This document shows, in pieces, positions 23,767 through 31,935 of a stretch of 64,000 bases of DNA. A program made the translations under genes and the position numbers. The notes beneath the pieces were generated by a model that was not told where the DNA came from, made no database searches, and saw only the letters and a list, made by a program, of their open reading frames with translations. Source of the stretch: Streptomyces avicenniae (lineage in GTDB: Bacteria; Actinomycetota; Actinomycetes; Streptomycetales; Streptomycetaceae); NCBI RefSeq assembly GCF_000719135.1, contig NZ_JOEK01000008.1:62001-126000 (forward strand). Reading direction: 5' to 3'. How positions within the stretch are numbered: position 1 is the first letter of the stretch; each line of letters opens with the position of its first letter.

Positions 23767-24029
23767 ACGTGGTGTACGCGGCGGCGCTGACGCTCGTGTC
23801 GGTGGCCGCCGGGCTGACGACGGGTCGGCTCCTGCGCGGCCCGAGCACGCTGGACCGGATCGTCGCGCTCGACGTGCTGGTGACGCTGATCGTGACGGGC
23901 ATCGCCATCGACGTCGCGGCCCGCGACGACCTTGCGGCGATCCCGCTGCTGCTGGTGCTCGCGCTCCTCGGCTTCATCGGGTCGATCACGGCCGCGCACC
24001 TCGTCGAGCAGCGGGAGGACCTGCGGTGA
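23763..24029 (+). CDS. mrpF: Mrp antiporter subunit F
   Basis: An 88-residue, three-helix subunit. RLLRGPSTLDRIVALDVL is the MrpF family motif with conserved Arg and Asp. ATGA overlap with mrpE and GTGA overlap with mrpG. Confidence 0.88.
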   Translation: MNVVYAAALTLVSVAAGLTTGRLLRGPSTLDRIVALDVLVTLIVTGIAIDVAARDDLAAIPLLLVLALLGFIGSITAAHLVEQREDLR

Positions 24030-24397
24030 GCGTCCTCCTCGACCTGCTGACGGGCCTGTTCGTGCTGGTCGGCGCGTGCTTCAGCCTGCTGGCGGCGATC
24101 GGCGTGCTGCGGTTCCCCGACCCGATCAGCCGCCTGCACGCGGCGGCGAAGGCGCAGACACTCGGGGTGCTGCTGGTGATGCTGGGCGTGGCGTTCCAGA
24201 CCCCGGCGAAGGAGGCGGTGGTGCTGGCGCTGGTGGTGGTGTTCCAGCTGATCACCGTGCCGGTGCTGGGGCAGGTGATGGGGCGGACGGCGTACCGCAC
24301 GGGCGTCGTGCGGCGCGCGTCGCTGTCGCCAGACGAGCTGGCCGAGCGGCTGGCGGACGACGCGGAGGCGGGGGCGGGGCGTGACCGACGTGACTGA
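24026..24397 (+). CDS. mrpG: Mrp antiporter subunit G
   Basis: A 123-residue subunit with three membrane segments and the signature IGVLRFPDPISRLHAAAKAQTLGVLL. It closes the mrp operon and ends 5 bases from the convergent XRE gene. Confidence 0.9.
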   Translation: MSVLLDLLTGLFVLVGACFSLLAAIGVLRFPDPISRLHAAAKAQTLGVLLVMLGVAFQTPAKEAVVLALVVVFQLITVPVLGQVMGRTAYRTGVVRRASLSPDELAERLADDAEAGAGRDRRD

Positions 24398-24402
24398 CGG
24401 CG

Positions 24403-25266
24403 TCAGACGCGGGCGGCGGCGCGCGTCAGGTCGGCCAGCAGCGCGAGCCCGGCGGCCGAGGACGAGCCGGGTTCTGCGGTGAAGACGGCGACCCGCTGCC
24501 CCTCGTCCCGTGTCAGGGCCATGAACTCGGCGCTCAGCTCCAGCGTGCCGACCAGCGGATGGCGGTAGGGCCGCGTGTCGGTGCCGCAGTCCCCGACCGT
24601 CTGCGCGGCCCACAGGCGGGCGAACGTGTCGCTGCCGAGCGTCAGTTCGCCGACGAGGCGGGTCAGCTCGGGGTGGCCGGGGAAGCGGCCCGCGACGAGG
24701 CGGAGGTCGGCGACCGTCGCGTGGGCCTTGCGCGTCCGGTCCGCGTACAGCTCGCGGGTGTGCGGGTCGAGGAAGAGGAGCCGCGCGTAGTTGGGCCGCT
24801 CGTCCGGCAGGTCGGGGGCGTCGGCGGGCAGGTGCCCGGCGAGCAGCGCGTGCGCCATGGGGTTCCAGGCGAGGACGTCGAGGAAGCGGCCGAGCACCAG
24901 CGCGGGCGCGTCGCCCAGCGCGTCGAGCATCATGCGCACGCCGCGCCGCACCCGCTCGGGGCCCTCGGCGCGGCGCGGGGGCGCGGGCCGGGGGCGGGCG
25001 AGGGCGTACAGGTGGCCGCGCTCCGCGTGGTCCAGGCGCAGCACGCGGGCCACGGCGTCGAGGACGGCGTCCGACGCGCCGGGGCTCTGCCCCTGTTCGA
25101 GCCGCGTGTAGTAGCCGACGCTGACGCCGGCGAGCTGCGCCAGCTCCTCGCGGCGCAGTCCTGGCACGCGGCGGCGCCCGCCGTAGGTGGTGAGCCCGGC
25201 GTCCTCGGGCCGCAGGCGCGCGCGGCGCGACCGCAGGAACGCGCCCAGGCCGTCCTGTGTGCTCAT
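24403..25266 (-). CDS. XRE-family regulator with MmyB-like ligand domain
   Basis: A 287-residue regulator. The HTH lies at about residues 10-75 (RREELAQLAGVSVGYYTRLEQGQ), followed by an MmyB/PAS-like ligand-binding domain (VLAWNPMAHALLAG, RLWAAQTVGDCGTDTRPYRHPLVG). This class usually sits divergent from the single short-chain dehydrogenase or oxidoreductase it controls, exactly as here with the SDR gene starting at 25404. Confidence 0.88.
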   Translation of the reverse strand: MSTQDGLGAFLRSRRARLRPEDAGLTTYGGRRRVPGLRREELAQLAGVSVGYYTRLEQGQSPGASDAVLDAVARVLRLDHAERGHLYALARPRPAPPRRAEGPERVRRGVRMMLDALGDAPALVLGRFLDVLAWNPMAHALLAGHLPADAPDLPDERPNYARLLFLDPHTRELYADRTRKAHATVADLRLVAGRFPGHPELTRLVGELTLGSDTFARLWAAQTVGDCGTDTRPYRHPLVGTLELSAEFMALTRDEGQRVAVFTAEPGSSSAAGLALLADLTRAAARV

Positions 25267-25298
25267 GCGTCCAGTGTCCCCGAGGGGCGGCGGGCGAT

Positions 25299-25313
25299 CC
25301 TGCCCCTGGCAGG
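25299..25313. promoter_or_regulatory. Inverted repeat between the XRE and SDR genes
   Basis: CCTGCC and GGCAGG separated by 3 bases form a perfect 6-bp palindrome midway between the divergent starts at 25266 and 25404. It is a likely operator for the XRE regulator. Confidence 0.5.
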
Positions 25314-25403
25314 TGTACCCCTGGCGGAGGGGTTGGTGGGGCGGGCGGCGCGTCGGACGGTGGTGGGGAGACCGGGCGGGATCGGCGGCGTGGAGGAGCG
25401 GGC

Positions 25404-25988
25404 ATGAGGGTCGTGGTCATCGGGGCGAGCGGCACCATCGGCGGCGCGGTGGCCGACGCGCTCGGCGCGCGGCACGAGGTCGTACGGGCGTCACGGCGCG
25501 GGCCGGTGCGGGTGGACGTCACGGACGCGGCGTCGGTGGAGGCGCTGTTCGAGGGCGTCGGCGCGGTGGACGCGGTGGTGTGCTGCGCGGAGAGCGGGGC
25601 GCTGGCGCCGTTGGAGGGCAGCTCGGACGAGGAGTACTGGTCGGGTCTTGGCGGCAAGCTGGTCGGGCAGGTCAACCTGGTGCGGCGCGCGCTGCCGTGG
25701 CTGCGGGACGGGGGGTCCGTCACGCTGACCGGCGGCCTGATCCCCGACGGGCTCGCGCACGCGACGCTCGGGCACCTGGTGAACGCCGGGCTCGTCGCGT
25801 TCGTCCGCGCCGCCGAGGCCGAGATGCCGCGCGGGGTGCGGCTGAACGTCGTCAGCCCCGGCTGGGTGCGCGAGACGCTGGTCGCGCTCGGCATGGACCC
25901 GGCGGACGGCACCCCGGCGGCGGACGTCGCGCGCGTCTACGCGGAGGCGGTCGAGGGCGCGGTGCGGGGCCGGTCGCTGGAGGTCTGA
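25404..25988 (+). CDS. Short-chain dehydrogenase (SDR), short form
   Basis: A 194-residue SDR, shorter than the usual 250. The Rossmann motif is VVVIGASGTIGGAVADALG. The catalytic region is unusual: LTGGLIPDGLAHATLGHLVNAGLVAFV has no clear YxxxK, as in the small atypical SDRs often paired with MmyB-type regulators. VVSPGWVRETL is the nucleotide-side loop. ATG at 25404 follows GGAGGAGCGGGC. Substrate unknown. Confidence 0.82.
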   Translation: MRVVVIGASGTIGGAVADALGARHEVVRASRRGPVRVDVTDAASVEALFEGVGAVDAVVCCAESGALAPLEGSSDEEYWSGLGGKLVGQVNLVRRALPWLRDGGSVTLTGGLIPDGLAHATLGHLVNAGLVAFVRAAEAEMPRGVRLNVVSPGWVRETLVALGMDPADGTPAADVARVYAEAVEGAVRGRSLEV

Positions 25989-25998
25989 CCGGCCCCGC
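25964..25998. terminator. 12-bp stem terminator at the end of the SDR gene
   Basis: GCGGGGCCGGTC (25964-25975) pairs perfectly with GACCGGCCCCGC (25987-25998) around an 11-base loop that lies just before the SDR stop codon. It sits between convergent genes and probably serves both. Confidence 0.7.
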
Positions 25999-26011
25999 GC
26001 GGCGGGCGGCG

Positions 26012-27127
26012 TCAGGCCCCGGCGGGCCCGGGGAGGCCGACGGCCTCGCGCACGGCGGCGACCAGCGCGTACGTCGTGCTGGCCGGGGACCAGACCTCCG
26101 TCAGGTGGTTCTTGGCGACGGCCACGGAGAAGCGGTGCGCCGGTTCGGCGAAGCCGATGGCCTCGCCGAGGCCGTCGTGCCCGAAGGCGCGGGGGTCGCC
26201 CATGGGGGTGCCCGGCCTGCCGAGGAAGTAGCCGAGGCCGCGCCGCACCGGCGTGCCCAGGGTGGCGTCCGTGCCCTCGAACGCCGGTGTGGTGGCGAGA
26301 GCGATGCGCTCGGGGGTCAGGACGCGGACGCCGTCGAGCGCGCCGCCGAGGGCGAGCGCCGCGTACAGGCGGGCCAGGCCGCGTGCCGTGCCGATGGCGG
26401 ACGAGGGGACGCAGGCGGTCTGCCGCAGCGGGTGGTTGGCCTGCGCGGCGGGCGACAGGGAGCCGAGGGGCGTGTCGGCGGGGGCGTGCGGGGTGGTGGC
26501 GGGGTCGCCGGGGGTGGTGTGGTGGGCGATGCGCGGCAGGGCGGCGGGGGCGGCGCCGAAGTTCAGGTCGTCGCCGATGCCGAGGGGGCCGGTGATCTCC
26601 TCGCGGACGAACCGGTCGGGGCGCCTGCCGTCCACGCGGCGGATCGTCTCGCCGATGAGCCAGCCGAAGACCTCGGGGTGGTAGCCGGAGCGTGTGCCGG
26701 GCTCCCACCGGGGCGTGAGGTCGGCGACGGCGGCGGTGGCGCGGTCCCAGTCGGCCAGGTCGCCGAGGGTGAAGCCTTCGGGCAGGCGGGGTATCCCGGC
26801 CTTGTGCGCGAGGGCCTGCCTGACGGTGACGCCGTCCTTGCCGTGCACGCCGAACTCGGGCCAGTACGCGGCGACGGGCGCGTCGTAGTCGAGTGCGCCC
26901 CGCTCGGCCAGCAGGTGCGCGGCAGTGGCGGTGAGGCCCTTGCCGCAGGAGAACAGCTGGAAGAGGGTGTCGCCGTCCACCGGGCGGCCCGTCGCGGGGT
27001 CGGCGGTCCCGGCCCACGCGTCCACGACCAGCTCGCCGTCCAGGTACGCCGCGACCTGGAGGCCGGTCTCCCGGCCCTCCGCGACGTACCGCTGCACCAC
27101 TTCTTCGACCTTCGCCTGTGCGTCCAC
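26012..27127 (-). CDS. Beta-lactamase-fold serine hydrolase (class C / EstB-like)
   Basis: A 371-residue hydrolase of the class C beta-lactamase/esterase family with no signal peptide. The SxxK nucleophile motif is FSCGKGLT, the Tyr motif is SGYHPEVFGWL, and the third motif is FGHDGLGE (HxG type). These features favour an esterase or peptidase over an antibiotic-resistance enzyme. The start is taken as GTG 27127: TTGACA, 17 bases, GAGCAT lies directly upstream and would give transcription starting at or next to this GTG, suggesting a leaderless message. Confidence 0.82.
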   Translation of the reverse strand: MDAQAKVEEVVQRYVAEGRETGLQVAAYLDGELVVDAWAGTADPATGRPVDGDTLFQLFSCGKGLTATAAHLLAERGALDYDAPVAAYWPEFGVHGKDGVTVRQALAHKAGIPRLPEGFTLGDLADWDRATAAVADLTPRWEPGTRSGYHPEVFGWLIGETIRRVDGRRPDRFVREEITGPLGIGDDLNFGAAPAALPRIAHHTTPGDPATTPHAPADTPLGSLSPAAQANHPLRQTACVPSSAIGTARGLARLYAALALGGALDGVRVLTPERIALATTPAFEGTDATLGTPVRRGLGYFLGRPGTPMGDPRAFGHDGLGEAIGFAEPAHRFSVAVAKNHLTEVWSPASTTYALVAAVREAVGLPGPAGA

Positions 27128-27163
27128 CCGCGCGATGCTCCGCCGCGTCCGGAGGGATGTCAA
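27127..27163 (-). promoter_or_regulatory. Promoter giving a likely leaderless transcript
   Basis: On the minus strand TTGACA is followed after 17 bases by GAGCAT, then 7 bases, then the GTG start at 27127. The spacing fits a transcript that begins at the start codon. Confidence 0.45.
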
Positions 27164-27293
27164 CACGTCACCTCGCCCCGGGCAGGCACGGGGAATCGGC
27201 CACCTATGCCCCGGTCGGGTTTGTTCCGCCCGCTTCCGCCCATCCGGAAGTCCTGGACGGCAGATAGCCGGACCGGTGAGGACGGAGGTCGTC

Positions 27294-27713
27294 ATGACGA
27301 TCCGCTGGGACAAGGAACGGGTCAGGGCGCAGGCCGCGGAGGAGATCGCCCGCAGCGACCCGGGGGAACGGCCGCTGGTGACGTTCCACGCCTTCGGGGC
27401 GTCGCGGCCCTGGAAGCGGCTCGACTGGCTGGGCCGCGCGCTGGCCAAGGACTGTTTCGTGACGCTGACCGAGCGCACGGTGGTAGTGCACGACGTCGGC
27501 GGCTTCCGCTTCCCCGGGCCGCGCGCGCGGCGCTGGACGCTGCCGAGGGACGGCAGCTACCTGGTCGAGGACTCCGGGCGTGGAACGCTCTTCGGCCATG
27601 TCACGCTGCGGCTGCCCGACGGCGCGGGCACGCTGCACTGCCAGGTCGCGCACTACTGGCAGCCGGAGCTGGACCGTTTCGTGGACGAGCTGACGGGCGT
27701 GCCGGTCGGCTGA
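27294..27713 (+). CDS. Conserved hypothetical protein, 139 aa
   Basis: A soluble mixed alpha/beta protein that I do not recognise. FHAFGASRPWKRLDWLGRALAKDCFVTLTERTVV begins a beta-rich region resembling PH-like or SHOCT-associated small domains. ATG at 27294 follows GACGGAGG. It is divergent from the serine hydrolase. Confidence 0.6.
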   Translation: MTIRWDKERVRAQAAEEIARSDPGERPLVTFHAFGASRPWKRLDWLGRALAKDCFVTLTERTVVVHDVGGFRFPGPRARRWTLPRDGSYLVEDSGRGTLFGHVTLRLPDGAGTLHCQVAHYWQPELDRFVDELTGVPVG

Positions 27714-27908
27714 CCCGGGCCGCCCCGGCTGGCCGAAAGCGCCCCTTGGCCGCGGGCCCCACGGTGGGACAATCCGAACGCACCCCGGCGCGGCGCCCGT
27801 TCACGGCTCGGCGCGCGCCGGTGCCCGCAGCGCACGGCCTCGCACCGCCTGCCCCACGCACGGCCCGTCAAGGAGCACGCCCCGCCGCCGGCCGCCCGGG
27901 AGGACCGG

Positions 27909-28832
27909 ATGATCCCTCAGCGCACGCCCCTCGTCAGACGCCTGGCCGCCACCGCCGCGGCCCTGCTCGCCACCGTCCTGTTCCTGCCGGGCCAGGCCGG
28001 GGCCGCGCCCGCGCCCACGCCGCGCGTCTACAGCGCGGCCGAGCTTGAGGCGGCGAGCGATGCCGTCCTCGACGCGGACATCGGCGGCACCGCCTGGCAC
28101 GTCGATCCCGCGTCGGGCACCGTGCAGGTCCTCGCCGACACGACGGTCTCCGCCGCGGAACTCGCCGCGCTCCGCGAGCGCGCGGGCGACCTGGCGGGCG
28201 CCCTCGTCGTCGAGCGGACGCCCGGCACGTTCAGGCCCCACCTGCGCGGCGGCGAGCCCATCTACAGCGGCGGCGGCTCGTGCACCGCCGGGTTCAACGC
28301 GCGCAGCGGCAGCGGCGCCGACTTCGTCCTGACCGCCGGGCACTGCGCGAGTGTCGGCAGCACGTGGTACACCGATCCGGGGCTGACGGTGCCGATCGGC
28401 CCGGTCACCGGCTCGGTCTTCCCCATCGACGACTACGCCGTCATCCGCTACACGAACCCGGCCGTCCCCCGGCCGGGCAGCGTGGTCTGCAACGGGCTGG
28501 ACATCGACATCACGGGGCCCGCCAACCCGACCGTGGGGCAGCTCGTCTGGTTCTCCGGCCCGTCCGGCTGCCGCTCCGGCCAGATCCAGGCCGTCAACCA
28601 GACCGTCAACTACGGCAACGGCCTGCTGGTCTACGGGATCACGCGGACCAGCATCTGCGTCGAGCCGGGCGACAGCGGCGGCCCGCTGTTCACGCGCACC
28701 GGCACGGGCGGCACCGTCGGCCGGGCGCTCGGCGTCCTCTCCGGCGGCTCGGGCAACTGCACGGTCGGCGGCGTCTCGATCTTCCAGCCGGTGAACGAGA
28801 TCCTGGCCGTGTACGGCCTGACGCTGACCTGA
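27909..28832 (+). CDS. Secreted alpha-lytic/streptogrisin-type serine protease
   Basis: A 307-residue S1 protease. A signal peptide (RRLAATAAALLATVLFLPGQAGA) is followed by a propeptide of about 80 residues and a mature domain starting near YSGGGSCTAGF. The triad is visible: His in LTAGHCAS, Asp in DDYAVIRY, Ser in GDSGGPLF. Cysteines flank the active-site His and the CVEPGDSGG loop, as in streptogrisins. Extracellular protein degradation is the expected role. ATG 27909 follows GGGAGGACCGG. Confidence 0.9.
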   Translation: MIPQRTPLVRRLAATAAALLATVLFLPGQAGAAPAPTPRVYSAAELEAASDAVLDADIGGTAWHVDPASGTVQVLADTTVSAAELAALRERAGDLAGALVVERTPGTFRPHLRGGEPIYSGGGSCTAGFNARSGSGADFVLTAGHCASVGSTWYTDPGLTVPIGPVTGSVFPIDDYAVIRYTNPAVPRPGSVVCNGLDIDITGPANPTVGQLVWFSGPSGCRSGQIQAVNQTVNYGNGLLVYGITRTSICVEPGDSGGPLFTRTGTGGTVGRALGVLSGGSGNCTVGGVSIFQPVNEILAVYGLTLT

Positions 28833-28930
28833 CACCGCCCCCCGCCCGGCCACGCGCCGCCGGGTCCGGGCCCGGGACCTGCGGGTACGGTCGTACCGGA
28901 AGGACCAGGCACGGCGGCGCGGAAGGCTTC

Positions 28931-29914
28931 ATGACGACTCGGATTCTCGTGACCGGCGGCGCCGGTTTCATCGGCTCGGCCTACGTCCGCGCGCTGCTCG
29001 GCCCCGAGGGGCCGGGCGACGTCGCGGTGACGGTGCTCGACGCGCTGACGTACGCGGGCCACCGCGCGAACCTGGAGCCGGTCCGCGCCCACCCCGCGTT
29101 CCGCTTCGTCCACGGCGACGTCAGGGACGCCGCCCTGACCGGCCGCCTCACCGCCGAGCACGACGAGGTCGTGCACTTCGCGGCCGAGTCGCACGTGGAC
29201 CGCTCGATCCGCGACGGCGGCCTGTTCGCCTCCACCAACGTGCTGGGCACCCAGGTGCTGCTGGACGCGGCGCGGCTCGGCGGCGTGCGGACGTTCGTCC
29301 ACATCTCGACGGACGAGGTGTACGGGTCGCTGGCCGACGGCGCCTGGCCCGAGACGCATCCGCTGGACCCGACGTCGCCCTACGCCGCGTCCAAGGCCGC
29401 CGCCGAGCTGATGGCCCTGGCGCAGCACCGCACGCACGGCCTCGACGTGCGGATCACGCGCTGCTCCAACACGTACGGGCCCTACCAGTTCCCTGAGAAG
29501 CTGATCCCGTCGTTCGTGATCCGGCTGCTGGAGGGCGGGACGCTGCCGCTGTACGGCGACGGGCTGCACGTCCGCGACTGGCTGCACGTGGACGACCACG
29601 TCCGTGCCGTCGAGCTGGTCAGGACCGGGGGCGAGCCAGGCGAGGTCTACAACATCGGCGGCGGCACCGAGCTGACCAACCTCGCGCTGACGCGGCTGAT
29701 CCTGGCGGCCTGCGGCGCGGGCGAGGACCGCATCCGGCATGTCGAGGACCGCAAGGGCCACGACCGGCGGTACGCGGTGGACTGGACGAAGATCCGCGAC
29801 CGCCTCGGCTACGCGCCGCGCGCCGACTTCCCCACCGCGCTCGCGGCGACCGTCGCCTGGTACCGCGAGCACCCGTCCTGGTGGCAGCCCCTACGCTCCC
29901 GCGCCGGAGGCTGA
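28931..29914 (+). CDS. rfbB: dTDP-glucose 4,6-dehydratase
   Basis: A 327-residue extended SDR. TGGAGFIGSAYVRALL binds NAD+, HFAAESHVDRSI is the family hallmark, STDEVYGS carries the Thr/Asp/Glu active site, and YAASKAAAELM supplies YxxxK. It converts dTDP-glucose to dTDP-4-keto-6-deoxyglucose, the entry step to 6-deoxysugars. No other dTDP-sugar gene is adjacent, so it may serve a distant cell-wall or antibiotic sugar pathway. Confidence 0.9.
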   Translation: MTTRILVTGGAGFIGSAYVRALLGPEGPGDVAVTVLDALTYAGHRANLEPVRAHPAFRFVHGDVRDAALTGRLTAEHDEVVHFAAESHVDRSIRDGGLFASTNVLGTQVLLDAARLGGVRTFVHISTDEVYGSLADGAWPETHPLDPTSPYAASKAAAELMALAQHRTHGLDVRITRCSNTYGPYQFPEKLIPSFVIRLLEGGTLPLYGDGLHVRDWLHVDDHVRAVELVRTGGEPGEVYNIGGGTELTNLALTRLILAACGAGEDRIRHVEDRKGHDRRYAVDWTKIRDRLGYAPRADFPTALAATVAWYREHPSWWQPLRSRAGG

Positions 29915-29960
29915 CACGGGCCTGTTCGTGGCGGTCCGGGGCCAACCCACTGGCTCGGGG

Positions 29961-29980
29961 CGCCGCGCCTCCGCGCGGCG
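29961..29980 (+). terminator. Hairpin terminator after rfbB
   Basis: CGCCGCGC / GCGCGGCG form an 8-bp GC stem with a CTCC loop, 47 bases after the rfbB stop and before the convergent CYTH gene. Confidence 0.55.
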
Positions 29981-30055
29981 GCCCTCGGGCACGCAACCGG
30001 CGAGAAGCACATCCGCCGCCTGGCGGGATTTGTCACCGGCGTGAAGGCGATCTCA

Positions 30056-30604
30056 TCACTCCCGGAAGAGGAGCGTCGGTTCGGCGAGAATGTCGCGATC
30101 CGCCTCGCTCTTGTACATCAGATCGACGCTCCCGAACCGCGCGTCGGCGTAGTCCAGTCCGAGGTCCGCGACCGCCCGGCGAACGGCCTCTTCGGACGGG
30201 CCCTCGACTTCGAGGAACGTGGGCAGATCGGGCCAGGTGTCGAAGTCGTAGGTGATGTCGTCCCGCTGCCATTCCTCGCGGTAGTTCTGCTGGTACCGAA
30301 CCTGCCGCAGGCCGACGGCCTTCAGCAGTTCTGCCGTCGTGTCGAGGTCGTTGACCTCGATCTCGATCTCGGTGGTGCCGCCGATGTGGGAGGCGTCGCT
30401 GACCTGCTTCAGCGTCAGCGTCTTCTTTCCGCCCTCGTCACGCAGCCGCAGCCACTGCTCGCCCCGGACGGCGTCGTTCTCGAAGATCAGCCGCGTGAAC
30501 ATCGTCCTGGAGAAGATCTGTTCCGCTCCGGCGGCGCGCAGCTTCCCCCGGATCGACTCGGCGTCGATCGCCAGGAACTTGGCCTCGTACTCGTGTTCCG
30601 CCAT
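30056..30604 (-). CDS. CYTH-fold protein (class IV adenylate cyclase / triphosphatase-like)
   Basis: A 182-residue CYTH domain. EHEYEAKFLAID carries the ExExK signature, and the tunnel residues follow in LRLRDEGGKKTLTLKQV, TEIEIEVNDLD and FLEVEGPSEEAVRRAV. CYTH enzymes hydrolyse inorganic or nucleoside triphosphates or make cAMP; the specific reaction cannot be read from sequence. ATG 30604 follows AAGGAGAGCG. It lies 25 bases downstream of a radical SAM gene on the same strand, an uncommon pairing. Confidence 0.88.
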   Translation of the reverse strand: MAEHEYEAKFLAIDAESIRGKLRAAGAEQIFSRTMFTRLIFENDAVRGEQWLRLRDEGGKKTLTLKQVSDASHIGGTTEIEIEVNDLDTTAELLKAVGLRQVRYQQNYREEWQRDDITYDFDTWPDLPTFLEVEGPSEEAVRRAVADLGLDYADARFGSVDLMYKSEADRDILAEPTLLFRE

Positions 30605-30629
30605 CGCTCTCCTTCGGTAGGGTCGGTCG

Positions 30630-31748
30630 TCACGCGTGCAACTCGTGGAACTCCTGGTCGCGCAGTTCCCTGATCTCATCGCGCAGGCCGCTGCGGATGA
30701 ACTCTCCCACCGGCATGCACAGGTCCATGCGTCGAATGCACACACCGACGTGGAAGATGCCCGCCGGGTCGCGGTAGAGCCGTACGCCGTAGTACCCCTC
30801 GTGACAGTCGGTGTCGTTGTCGAACGGGCATCCGGCGCACGTCACGGGCAGCCGCAGCGGGCGGATGTGCTTGACCACGAGCACACGCCCGTTCGGCAGC
30901 CGGTAGGTGACTCGAAAGCCCGAGGTGCCTGCGATCAGGTGCACCTCGTGCGGTTCTGCTCCGAGTTCGGCCAGCAGCATGTCGATCGCATCCAGCGACT
31001 CCTCACCGTCCGCCAGGGACGACAGGACACGCACCGAAAGTCGCGGGGAGTACCGTTCCAGGAGCCGATGGACGCGCCCGACGTGAGAACGGTCGGGAAG
31101 GACGATGTTCGCCCTCGTTCCCAGCCCCAGATCCAGTGCCACGCGGATCGATGCGTCCAACGCCTTGATCTTGGCCGCGGCCAGGGACGCTCTGCGAAAC
31201 TTCGCGTCCTGCACCGTGGCCAGTTGGTCCGGGTCGGTGCCGAAGACCGAGAAGTTGACACGCTGAAGCCCTGCCTGCACGCATCCGGGCAGGATCCGTG
31301 CGCCGTTCTCGCCGTTGGAGGTGACGCTGACCCGGTAACCGCTGTTGCCCGCCAGCGCGACGAGCTGCGCGAGCCTGGGGTGCAAGGTGGGTTCTCCGCC
31401 CGTGAGGTGCACCTCGGTGAGGCCGAGTGCCTCCCGAAGCTGTTCCAAGGCGGCGCGGAAGCTCTCATCGGGGTGGACGGAAGCCGCGACGAAACGCGCA
31501 CCGTTCGTGGCGAGATAGATGGACGCCCGGCCGGACGGACCGACGGTGTTGAATGCCCCGGACTGTGGGACGCGGTTGTCCGCGCTGACCGGTGTCCCTT
31601 CGTTGTGGCAGAACGTGCACGTCATCCCGCACGCATCGATGACCTTGACGCGTAAGGTCCGGTCCACCGAGACGCGGACCGGTACAGCGCTGCCGAGGCC
31701 CCGCAAGGCCCGGTGCTGGAACACGGTGAGGGTTACTTCTTCGTCCAA
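30630..31748 (-). CDS. Radical SAM protein paired with CYTH
   Basis: A radical SAM enzyme of up to 372 residues with CGMTCTFC (residues 40-47, Cx3Cx2C) and VHLTGGEPTLHPRL. VSVTSNGENGA follows the MoaA-like barrel pattern. The C-terminus has CAGCPFDNDTDCHEGYYGVRL and VGVCIRRMDLCMPV, a probable auxiliary cluster or zinc site. The start is uncertain: TTG 31748 or GTG 31724 are both possible. It forms a two-gene unit with the CYTH gene and diverges from an HTH-TPR regulator. Reaction unknown. Confidence 0.82.
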   Translation of the reverse strand: MDEEVTLTVFQHRALRGLGSAVPVRVSVDRTLRVKVIDACGMTCTFCHNEGTPVSADNRVPQSGAFNTVGPSGRASIYLATNGARFVAASVHPDESFRAALEQLREALGLTEVHLTGGEPTLHPRLAQLVALAGNSGYRVSVTSNGENGARILPGCVQAGLQRVNFSVFGTDPDQLATVQDAKFRRASLAAAKIKALDASIRVALDLGLGTRANIVLPDRSHVGRVHRLLERYSPRLSVRVLSSLADGEESLDAIDMLLAELGAEPHEVHLIAGTSGFRVTYRLPNGRVLVVKHIRPLRLPVTCAGCPFDNDTDCHEGYYGVRLYRDPAGIFHVGVCIRRMDLCMPVGEFIRSGLRDEIRELRDQEFHELHA

Positions 31749-31776
31749 AGACCTGCATCAGCCCTGCTCCGCTGCT

Positions 31777-31874
31777 CCCTTTCTCGGGTCACCCGGACTC
31801 CGGGACGGAGTAACGACGATCCACGCACGGCCTCGAAGGCGGAAGGTTTCAGAGGGGTTTCACCCTTTCTCGGG
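31777..31874. repeat. 12-bp direct repeat in the regulator/radical SAM intergenic region
   Basis: CCCTTTCTCGGG occurs exactly at 31777-31788 and 31863-31874 within the 187-bp divergent region. The spacing (86 bp start to start) is close to eight helical turns. It may be a paired operator for the adjacent HTH regulator. Confidence 0.45.
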
Positions 31875-31935
31875 CCTGCGGCACACATCGAAGGCCGCGC
31901 TACGCTGAGCGTCCGGAAGGCGACGGGGAGTCGTT

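Noticed and set aside
26012..27127. Beta-lactamase resistance gene
   Set aside because: No signal peptide and an HDG third motif, which fits the esterase/peptidase branch better.
28861..28930. GGTAC-N4-GTACC hairpin before rfbB as a riboswitch
   Set aside because: Only a 5-bp stem with no conserved riboswitch features.
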